Part shown: piece by piece, positions 31,925-39,198 of the stretch
Position numbering within the stretch: position 1 is the first letter of the stretch
How the letters are laid out: each line of letters opens with the position of its first letter
The notes under the pieces: generated by a model
Seen by the model: the letters and a program-made list of their open reading frames with translations, nothing else
Databases searched by the model: none
What the model was told of the DNA's origin: nothing
Assembly (NCBI GenBank): GCA_038093515.1
Contig: JBBPSI010000227.1
Location: forward strand, 1-39,198
Reading direction: 5' to 3'
DNA: 39,198 nt
Source: Butyriboletus loyo
Taxonomy: Eukaryota; Basidiomycota; Agaricomycetes; Boletales; Boletaceae
Program-made: the position numbers and the translations under genes

Positions 31925-33267
31925 TTACGCTGAGAGTGCACGATAACTAGCAAGTGAGCACTTATAGGGGCTCGAGCCTAATGAGGAAACTAGCCAACTC
32001 ACATAACGATGCTATCAGGTGTCTTGCAAAGCAAGTGTCGGCAAGATCTTGAGTGATGGCAGCCAGACGAGATCAAGCAGACTCTTATCGGCTTTATCGG
32101 CCAGAGAGGGTATACTGCTAGATTACTATGCACTTGGTAGATGCGTAGAATTAGCTAGGGAAGCCATACTATGCTAAGTACGCTGGTATATATACGAATA
32201 GATACGGTGCACAGACCGAGCTGTGTGTGGCAGCGAGGGTGAAGGGTTATAAGTCACATCGAGTCATAACTGCAAAAGATGGAGCAGCAAACTGCCAGTA
32301 ACGAGGTAGCGAAGCTCCAAGTAAGATGGCAACATCATCAGTGAATGAGAAGTGCTGAACATGAAGTGATGATGTCCATGAGGCAAGCCCCACAGGGCAA
32401 AGGGGATGCGAACAGCAGAGCCCTTGGATACAGGTCTCGACGCGAAGGTACGACACATCGTAATCTAATCACATGCTAGTCACGTGATGAACCAAATGTC
32501 ATTGGATAAAGAAAGAGAGGACGTGACAGCTCAGCTGAAGGTCCGGCCCAACGGGACGACAAGACAGGGGCTATCTCAGTGTAGCGGCACTGAGACTCAC
32601 AGAATGACTGGGGAAGTGGATGACATCCACTAGGCGACTGGGGAGTGGGTGATGGGCGGCATCGCAAGGTGGTGGTGTTGCGAGGCAACGCGCAGTCGAA
32701 TGCTAGCACGTAGTACCCTTTCACACGAGGTCCCACTACAGTTGCAGGTCTACACAAAGACCTGGCAAGATGGAATCAAGGAGCTTCAACTTAATCCTCA
32801 ACTGTTGCCAGCGAATAGACAAGTGGTTAAAACTAGGGAATCCTAGTCTAACCACGAGCCTTTATATATTGTACAGAAGTGCGCACAGACCATGCTGTGC
32901 GTGAGATGAACTACTATACATGGATAGACTAAAGAAGAGAAGCGCAACGGTGATTAACCACACGAGGCGCGGGGATCAAAAAGAAGAGAAGTAAACAGAG
33001 ATTAAATACATGTGTCGTGACGTCATAGAGTCTAGGCCTGGTCTAGGCCATGACATCATATGCTTAGTCAGCAAGAGATCACATGTAAGTTCCCACGATC
33101 ACGTGCGCTATGTCACGTGACCTTTGAAAGTGAAAACGACTAAGTCCGAATTGAAAGTGTGCGAAGTGTACGAATAAAATGTTATGATTATAACAGGTGG
33201 GGGCGGTGGGGACGTGTGAGCATGGGAAAACAAGTGGTGGGGTATGCTTAGGGGTAAAACTGTAACA
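31925..33267 (-). repeat. Solo LTR, family C, between gag and protease, itself invaded
   Basis: Starts TGTTACGCTGAGAGTGC and ends GTAAAACTGTAACA; about 818 bp without the family A LTR inside it (32676-33195). Flanks CCCCT and TCTCT match only at three of five positions, so the duplication is decayed or absent. Confidence 0.85.
32676..33195 (-). repeat. Solo LTR, family A, nested inside family C LTR
   Basis: 520 bp from TGTTGCGAGGCAACGC to GTTATGATTATAACA with perfect duplications GGTGG (32671-32675; 33196-33200). Third nesting level: tandem array, element D, LTR C, LTR A. Confidence 0.94.
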
Positions 33268-33279
33268 TCTCTCTCTTCT

Positions 33280-34488
33280 AAAAATCCTTTGGCCAAGCTT
33301 CGGCCACTTTGCTTGCCGCAATGGGCAGCCTTTCTTCTTCGTCATTGAAACATGCTTTAAGCACGTTCAGGACATTGTCCTGCTGGGTGCCTCAACCTTT
33401 CAACTCGAACAAGTAGTCGACAAGTGGGGAGGGCTTTGGTTCAGGAGGTGTGACAATGGCAGCACGTGCACACTGAGGGTTGCAAGGAGGGCAGGGAGGT
33501 GGTCCTCGGGGGTTCTGTCCGCTATGAGGAGGGTGAGGGTGGTTCATGGAACGACAGCTGACTTGGTGGCAAATGAAGCATTTGTTTTGCTTCATGTACT
33601 CTGCGCATTGTATGGGAGTAAGTCGGACGGTGTCAACGTCCATGGCATTGGGGTCCCTTCGGCTAGATGAGGGCTTGGAGGAGGAAGAGAAGGTGGGAAT
33701 GTAGCGCTTCCCTGCATGGAGGTTGTCAATTCTTTTATGCTGGGCGTGGAAGGTGGAAGTTTTGTCAGCCCAACCAGCAAGAGTGGTGGGGACTTTCTCG
33801 CATGAGAGAACAGCTTCGGCGAGGTGGGGGTCAAGTCCACGGATGAACCACTCGATGAGGGCCTTTTCATCAATGATTCCAGACTGTGCTGCGAGGAGTT
33901 GGAACTCCGTGACGTAGGCGTCGTACCTGTCTTTACGATTGGCTTTGTTCTGGGTGAGATTCCCCAGATCAATGCAGGCACTCTCTCCTACATCGAAGGG
34001 ATGGAAGTCCCTTTGGAAGTCCTCGCAGACCATCTTGAATTCTTTCTGGTGCTCAGTGGGGTTTCCATCTAGGCTGAGGGCCATCCAACCTTCAGAGAAT
34101 GTTTTTCCTTTCCCTTCACTCATTTTGGTGAGGAGGGCGCCAATTTTGGACTTGTTGTCAGGGAACGCTGTTTGGTTCAAGTCGAAGTACGTGCACATGG
34201 TGAGGAGCCATCGGGAGGCATCCTCATTCAACCCAGAGAAGTCCTTTGGGACAATGTTTTTTCTTTCTGACATATCGTCATTGTCATCGTCTGGGAAGTA
34301 TGTGGGAGGATAGTACGGTGGGGATGGGGAGCAGGAGGCATGGGGGGTCCTATCAAGATAGTCACTATTGTAGTTGTCGTCGTCAGGCGTCTGTTCAGAT
34401 CCTTGCCCTAGACCCTGGTCCTCAGGTTGGTAAGAGGGGGGCGGCTTTACTGCTGAGAAGCAGAAGCAAGGTGAAGATCTAGTTCTTT
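33280..34488 (-). pseudogene. Gag of element D
   Basis: Capsid/nucleocapsid protein. The frame is open from the LTR; the first internal ATG is 34273 (MSERKNIVPKDFSGLNEDA). Retrotransposon-gag region: RWLLTMCTYFDLN, EGWMALSLDGN, KEFKMVCEDFQRDFHPFD, DAYVTEFQLLAAQSGI, LIEWFIRGLDPHLAEAVL (34240-33800). A zinc-knuckle-like CFICHQVSC is at about 33580, with the remaining ligands degenerate. TGA at 33392-33394 interrupts the tail, which continues in frame (KVAEAWPKDF) to about 33285, so this stop is probably a mutation. The start may be upstream of 34273. Confidence 0.85.
34477..34486 (-). other. Self-priming primer-binding site of element D
   Basis: Two nucleotides inside the 5' LTR end the minus strand reads AGAACTAGAT. 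This is the exact complement of ATCTAGTTCT at 35082-35073 in the LTR, which begins 33 nt after the start of TATATAAA (35115-35108), i.e. at the expected transcript 5' end. This is the Tf1-type self-priming arrangement. Confidence 0.75.
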
Positions 34489-35345
34489 TGTTACGCTTGG
34501 CGCTAACAATGGGAACTCTGAGGCAGCACTCTGGAGTTGTTACGCTGGGCGCTAACAATCGAACAGCGAGGAGGCACTCTGGAGTGGCCTCGAGACTCGA
34601 GAGACAATTCTGGGTGAGTCTCAGACTATGTCTTAGTGCGCACACTAAGAGTCTGGAATGATACTAATTGCTAGCAGTAGGCTGCGTAGAACTAGATACC
34701 GCTACAGGGTGTAAAGACAGAGACCTTTATACTACTGAGGTCTGCGCACAGACCATGCTCCCTGATCAGGTCGTGAGAGCGAAAGTACAAGCGAGGAAAG
34801 GATACTCTAGAATGTTCTGGAGTATGAAAGAAAGTGCGTCCATGCGCGGGAAGTGATGACTAAGTAAGAACGGTTGTTACCGTTCAACAGGAACTAGCAG
34901 AAGGCTAGGCGAATGTAAGAGTCCTAACGGTAGTGGAGAGAAAAAGTAAAGTACTACCGTAACAGGAGTAGCCGCAGGACTCTGGAGATGATTCTGAGCT
35001 GGGTCTCAGACTATATCTTAGTGTGCACACTAAGAGTCTGGAAGGGAGCTAATTGCTAGCAGGTGACTGTGTAGAACTAGATAAGTTACAGGTATAAGAG
35101 ATCTGGGTTTATATACTGTAAGGGTCTGCACACAGACCATGGTCCAATCGGGTTGCATGAGTCATAAAGACGAATGAGGAAAGAATACTCTAGAACATTC
35201 TGGAGTATGAGAGAAGCAGTGTCCATGCGTGGGAGATGATGACTAAGCTGAATGGTCGCACCATTCAAAGAACAACAGGCGAAGCCTGGGTGAAAAAGGT
35301 AGTCCAAATGGTAGTGGAGAAAAAAGGTAGTCCACTACTGTAACA
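34489..35345 (-). repeat. 5' LTR of element D, split by another family D LTR
   Basis: On the minus strand it begins TGTTACAGTAGTGG and ends GCCAAGCGTAACA; about 425 bp without the insert at 34538-34964. Contains TATATAAA (35115-35108) and the predicted transcript start at 35082. Confidence 0.93.
34538..34964 (-). repeat. Solo LTR, family D subtype, inserted in a family D LTR
   Basis: 427 bp from TGTTACGCTGGGCGC to GTACTACCGTAACA with perfect duplications GGAGT (34533-34537; 34965-34969). Richer in CpG than the surrounding LTR, so younger. Similar to 38218-38644. Confidence 0.93.
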
Positions 35346-36410
35346 GCATGTTCTCTACCCACCCCTCCTCACCTGCCTTCAATGGACTTCACCTGCCTGC
35401 AATTAATTCCACAGACCCGCAATACATTCCACCCACTTCCAACACATGTATTATACCCTATCCAAATGTAATATTAGGCTGCCATTAATACTTTCAATTT
35501 CCCTGCATGTTCTGTGCCTTTCCCTCCTTCCCTGCCTTCAATGGACTTCACCAGCCTGCAATTAATTCCGCAGACCCGCAATACATTCCACCTGCTTCCC
35601 ATAGATGTAGTATACCATATCCAAGTGTAATATTAGGCCGCCATTAATGCTTTCAATTTCCCTGCATGTTCTGTGCCTTTCCCTCCTTTCCCACCTTCAA
35701 TGGACTTCACCAGCCTGCAATTAATTCCGCAGACCCGCAATACATTCCACCTGCTTCCTATAAATGTAGTATACCCTATCCATGTGTAATATCAGGCTGC
35801 CATTAGTGCTTACAATTTCCCTGCATGTTCTCCACTGCCCCTCCTCACCCGCCTTCAATAGACTTCACCTGCCTGCAATTAATTCCGCAGACCCACAATA
35901 CATTCCACCTGCTTCCCATAGATGTAGTATACCCTATCCATGTGTAATATTAGGCCACCATTAGTGCTTACAATTTCCCTGCATGTTCTCTGCCCACCCC
36001 TTCTTACCCACTTTCAATGCTCTCCACTAGCTTGCAATTCATTCCACAGGCCCACAATGGATTCTATCCACTTTCCATGCATGCAATAGACCCCATCCAA
36101 GCCTCCTCGTCAGTAGCATATACGATGCTGTGAGCTCCCTCAGCTGTCACATCTATCTTGCTGGCACTCTGCACATCTGCAATGCATCCCACAGGCCTGC
36201 AATGCATTCCACCCACTCCTCACACATGGACTGGACCCTATCCAAGCCTAATATTATGCCATCAAGATCATATTCAATTTCTCTGCCTGTCCTCCACCCA
36301 CCCTTCCTCAACAGCCCTCAAGGTCTCTGCCTGCTTCCAGGTCATCCTGCAGGCACAAAATAAATTCCCACACATGGCATGGACCCTATACAAGCCTACT
36401 AGTATGCCTC
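35346..36410 (+). repeat. ~159-bp tandem array, right segment
   Basis: CCCTGCATG recurs at 35501, 35660, 35819 and 35977, giving 158-159 bp spacing. Each unit carries GACCCGCAATACATTCCACC, TAGTATACC and TAATATTAGGC. Units after about 36000 are strongly diverged (36180-36410). Confidence 0.88.
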
Positions 36411-36414
36411 TGCC

Positions 36415-36600
36415 CTCAAAAAGCATAGTCCAAAAGTGTAGCAAAGTGTAGCAAGAAAGTGTTTAAGTAGTGTAGCAAAAGTGTAGCAAAGTGTGGTAAA
36501 CAAGTGTATACAAAGTGTAGCAAACATATAGCAAAAAAGTGTCACAAAGTGTAGCAAAAGTGTAGTCAAGAAGTATAGCAAAAAGTGTAGTCATAATAGG
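36415..36600 (+). repeat. Short degenerate repeat, AAAGTGTAGC-type 10-12 mers
   Basis: About 15 imperfect copies of AAAGTGTAGC and variants (AAGTGTATAC, AAGTGTCAC). It ends exactly where element 2 begins in mid-RNase H. Confidence 0.85.
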
Positions 36601-36602
36601 GC

Positions 36603-38748
36603 TATTGGAAGAAGCCGCAAATGTTGTCAGGACGACAAGCACGATGGCATGCGCTCCTCCAGGAATTCAATTATTTATTTGTTTACAAACCTGGCTCAAC
36701 CAATGGCAGAGCAGATGCGTTATCGTGTCGAGCAGACCATGGTGAAGCTGTTACAGACCACAATACCAATATTACGGTACTTCCACCGAACCTTTTCCTT
36801 AATAAAGTTTCTCTTTCTTCTTCCTTTTACGATACCTTACAAAAAGAATCCGAAAAACAAAAACAAAAAGAAATACCTGGATTTTATTACGATACAAATC
36901 AATCCATATTTATTAATGAAAAGAAAAAAGTCTTCATGCCTGAAGCACTTAGGATACAATTACTTAATATTTGCCATGATTTGCCAATAGCTGGACACTC
37001 AGGACAGGCCTGAACGGCTCATCTTCTCACACGGCATTTCACATGGCCTGGAGTTACAAAGGACATCAAACATTATGTAGATAGCTGCCAAGCATGTGCC
37101 CTCATGAAGGGTAAGCAAAAAGCACCGGCAGGTAAATTATTACCACTTCCCACAGCTAGTCACCCATGGGAAGACATTTCCATTGATTTTGTTACCGGAC
37201 TTCCTATTTCAAACAGCTTTGATGCCATTTGTATGATAGTCGATCGCTTCTCCAAGGAAGTCGTTTATGTTCCTTGTAAGACGACTACTTCTTCCAAGGA
37301 GTTAGCTATTATCTTTAGAGACAATGTTTGGTGTGTTCACGGACTTCCTTGTACTATAGTTTCGGACTGTGGGCCCCAGTTCATATCGGACTTTACCACG
37401 GAGCTTTGCAGGCTTCTTAGCATTTCCCAGAAAATCTCTACAGCATACCATCCCCAATCTGATGGCCAAACCAAACGGATAAATAGGGAGATGGAACAAT
37501 ATTTACGTACCTATGTGACTAAAAAAACAAGAAATGTGGGCTGATTGGATCAAAATCGCCCAGTTTAACCATAATAATTCTCTTACCACCGCCACGGGTA
37601 CCATTCCATTCTCTATCACATGTAATTATTATCCTAGAGTTGGGTTTGAAAAGACTTCCAATATGTTAGCCGGAGATTTCACACACAGTGCTGGGAAGGC
37701 ACATGCCAAGGTTAAAGAAGCATTGGAAGAAGCTCGCAAGCGCATGATGTCACAGGCCGATAATAGACGATCGGATGCACCTGATTACAAAGTGGGAGAT
37801 AGTGTATGGCTCAGTATGGAGAACTTGAAGTTGCTGTACACTGCACGAAAACTCATGCAGCGTTGGATCGGTCCTTACCGAATCAAGGCACTCAAGCCAA
37901 ACGCTGTCGAACTTCAGCTGCCAAGCAGCATGCGGATTCATCCTGTAGTCAACATTTCTCGTGTTAAACCTTACCAAGAAACCATTGCAGGACAACCTGT
38001 TCTGTGTCCTGACCCAGTCAATGTCACAGACGAGGATACTCGGAATTTGAGGTTGATTACATTGTCGCCTCCTGGATGAAACATAAGAAGTTAGAGTATT
38101 TAGTGCATTGGTGGGGCTATGACAAAACAGATCGCACATGGGAGCCAGTATCCAATCTGTGCAATTCACAGGATGTAATCGCAGATTATCACCATGCCCA
38201 CCCTTCTGCCCCTCACCTGTTACAGTAATGGTCTACTTTTTCTCTCCTTTGCCATTAGGACTACTATCTTCGCCTAGCTTGCTGCTAGTTCCCTTTGAGC
38301 GGTACGAACTGCTCTAGCTTAGTCACCATTTCCCACACACGGATGCACTTTCTTTTGTACTCCAGAATCTTCTAGAGTACTCTTTCCTCATTTGTACTTT
38401 CATTCTCACGACCCGATTGGGAGCATGGTCTATGCGCAGACCTCAGTAGTATAAAGACTTGGTCTTTACTCCCATGTACCCCATCTAGTTCTATGCAGTC
38501 TTCTGCTAGCAATTAGTTTTCTTCCAGACTCTTAGAGTGTGCACTAAGACATAGTCTGAGACCCAGCTCAGAAACGCTTCACGAGTCCTGCGGCTACTCC
38601 AGAGTGCTGCCTCACTGTTCTAGTTGTTAGCGCCCAGCGTAACATCACCCCCTTTGTGGCCTGTCACTTTTTGAATTTTCTTTGCTCTTTAAGGAGTACG
38701 GTCCTGAGCATGGAACCACCTATCAAGGAACTCGTCTGGAATACGAGT
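36603..38748 (+). pseudogene. Pol 3' part of element 2 (RNase H end, integrase, chromodomain)
   Basis: Visible: RNase H end (PGSTNGRADALSCRADHGE), integrase zinc region (HDLPIAGHSGQA, then C-x2-C in SCQACALMKGK), core D in IDFVTGLP, D in VSDCGPQF (about 37370), E near 37490 where element 1 has QTERINRE and this copy reads QTKRINRE; the later E in NREMEQ remains. GPY/F module WIGPYRIK follows. Breaks: TGA at about 37011 (CGT in element 1), one extra A in an A-run near 37525, a one-base deletion near 38033, and an LTR within the region after the chromodomain (LEYLVHWWGY, RTWEP, 38090-38150). The tail resumes at 38645. Confidence 0.88.
38218..38644 (+). repeat. Solo LTR, family D, inside element 2
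   Basis: 427 bp from TGTTACAGTAATGG to GCGCCCAGCGTAACA with perfect duplications TCACC (38213-38217; 38645-38649). Keeps ATCTAGTTCT 33 nt after TATAAA, like the element D LTR. Confidence 0.94.
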
Positions 38749-38749
38749 C

Positions 38750-38766
38750 CAAGGGGGGGGGGAAAG
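38750..38766 (+). other. Polypurine tract of element 2
   Basis: Long G run followed by AAAG immediately before the LTR start TGTTATAATCG; equivalent to 4429-4439 in element 1. Confidence 0.85.
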
Positions 38767-39198
38767 TGTTATAATCGTATCTCCTATAACAAACTTTGCG
38801 TTTGGACTTCATCATATTTCTCTTTCAAAGGTCACGTGACTCTGTGCACATGATTGTGGGATTCTACATGTGACCACAGGCTGACTAAGCATATGATGTC
38901 ATGGTCCAGACTGGCCCAGACTCTATGACGTCATGCCTCATGTACTTAATCTCTGTTTGCTTCTCTTCTTTTTGATCGCCGTCGACTTCTATTTTAATCT
39001 CCGTCGACCCTGACTTCTTCTTGTATATACATATATAGTAACTAGTCTCACACACTGCTTGGTCTGTGTGTGTTTCCCTGTAATATATAAAGGCTCGTGG
39101 TTTGGGCTAGGATTCCCTAGCTTTAACCACTTGTCTATTCGCTGGCAACAGTTGAGAGATTAAGGTCTGAAGCTATTCCTCATTACATCGCCAGCTAT
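38767..39198 (+). repeat. 3' LTR of element 2, family B, cut by window end
   Basis: Begins TGTTATAATCGTATCTCC and includes the E-box TCACGTGAC, TGACGTCA, the promoter block (TGGTCTGTGTGTG, AATATATAAAGG) and TTTAACCACTTGTC. The last ~60 bp of the family B LTR lie outside the window. Confidence 0.92.

Larger units (their letters stand above)
23517..35345 (-). mobile_element. Complete nested Ty3/gypsy chromovirus, element D, with extra ORF3
   Basis: Full-length minus-strand element bounded by family D LTRs and perfect 5-bp duplications GCATG (23512-23516; 35346-35350). Order in transcription direction: 5' LTR, primer site, gag, protease, RT, RNase H, integrase, chromodomain, ORF3, polypurine tract (24428-24442), 3' LTR. 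Seven nested LTR insertions (families A, B, C, D) total about 4.9 kb; without them the element is about 6.9 kb. It is inactive because of stops, frameshifts and nesting. Confidence 0.93.
36603..39198 (+). mobile_element. 5'-truncated Ty3/gypsy element 2 (sibling of element 1)
   Basis: Collinear with 2698-4439 of element 1 from the end of RNase H (KKPQMLSGRQARWHALLQEF) to the polypurine tract. Its LTR is family B, not A, and continues beyond the window. It contains a solo family D LTR. Less decayed than element 1: CGA and CAA codons are retained where element 1 has stops. Confidence 0.92.

Noticed and set aside
31920..33272. Perfect target duplication for the third family C LTR
   Set aside because: Flanks CCCCT and TCTCT match at three of five positions only, so it is not claimed as a clean duplication.
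36399..36581. Minus-strand 60-codon Phe/Leu/Thr-rich frame resembling a membrane peptide
   Set aside because: It is the complement of the AAAGTGTAGC-type repeat tract.

Overview
The window looks like a transposon-dense, probably heterochromatic stretch of an Agaricomycete (mushroom-forming basidiomycete) genome. The evidence is the chromodomain Ty3/gypsy elements, a KDZ-type transposase relic next to a TET/JBP-type dioxygenase relic (a pairing typical of mushroom genomes), a spliced fungal glycine-rich-domain gene (DUF1399/GRDP type) and many 43-85 bp GT-AG introns. There is no bacterial-style gene organisation and I see no tRNA or rRNA gene.

Layout. (1) 1-4634: 3' part of a decayed Ty3/gypsy chromovirus (element 1): gag end, -1 slippery site, pol with six in-frame stops, chromodomain, polypurine tract and an internally deleted LTR (family A). 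(2) 4635-9538: old CpG-poor DNA with a KDZ transposase remnant (+) and a TET/JBP oxygenase remnant (-), split by a family B solo LTR. (3) 9539-12808: solo LTRs, a ~77-bp minisatellite and the 5' half of a Ty1/copia-like element (LTR, half-tRNA primer site, gag) on the minus strand. (4) 13400-17406: a glutamine-synthetase-like gene cut in two by a ~2.6 kb giant inverted-repeat element. (5) 17529-20232: the one apparently intact host gene, a 12-exon GRDP/DUF1399 gene on the minus strand. (6) 21117-23175: retroelement LTR pieces, a second copy of the copia gag unit, and a second minisatellite. (7) 23176-36410: a ~159-bp tandem array split by an 11.8 kb minus-strand Ty3/gypsy element (element D, 23517-35345) with 5-bp target duplications GCATG. 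(8) 36415-39198: a 10-12 bp repeat tract, then a 5'-truncated sibling of element 1 (element 2) with a family D solo LTR inside it and a family B LTR running off the window.

Element D is the most interesting object. Once seven nested LTR insertions are subtracted it is about 6.9 kb with the order LTR - self-priming site - gag - protease - RT - RNase H - integrase - chromodomain - extra ORF3 - polypurine tract - LTR. ORF3 starts 7 nt after the pol stop and encodes a ~410-residue protein ending in three zinc knuckles; it is neither gag nor an envelope-like protein. Element D carries a 10-nt sequence just inside its 5' LTR that is complementary to the predicted 5' end of its own transcript, 33 nt below the TATA box, as expected for Tf1-type self-priming.

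History can be read from CpG content and nesting. The KDZ/TET block, the copia relics and the left half of the glutamine synthetase gene have almost no CpG, whereas the right half of the same gene and the GRDP gene are CpG-rich. The boundary lies about 70-100 bp to the right of the inverted repeat. Most stops in the retroelements are CGA-to-TGA or CAA-to-TAA changes, confirmed at several sites by comparing elements 1 and 2. Both point to cytosine-methylation-driven decay.
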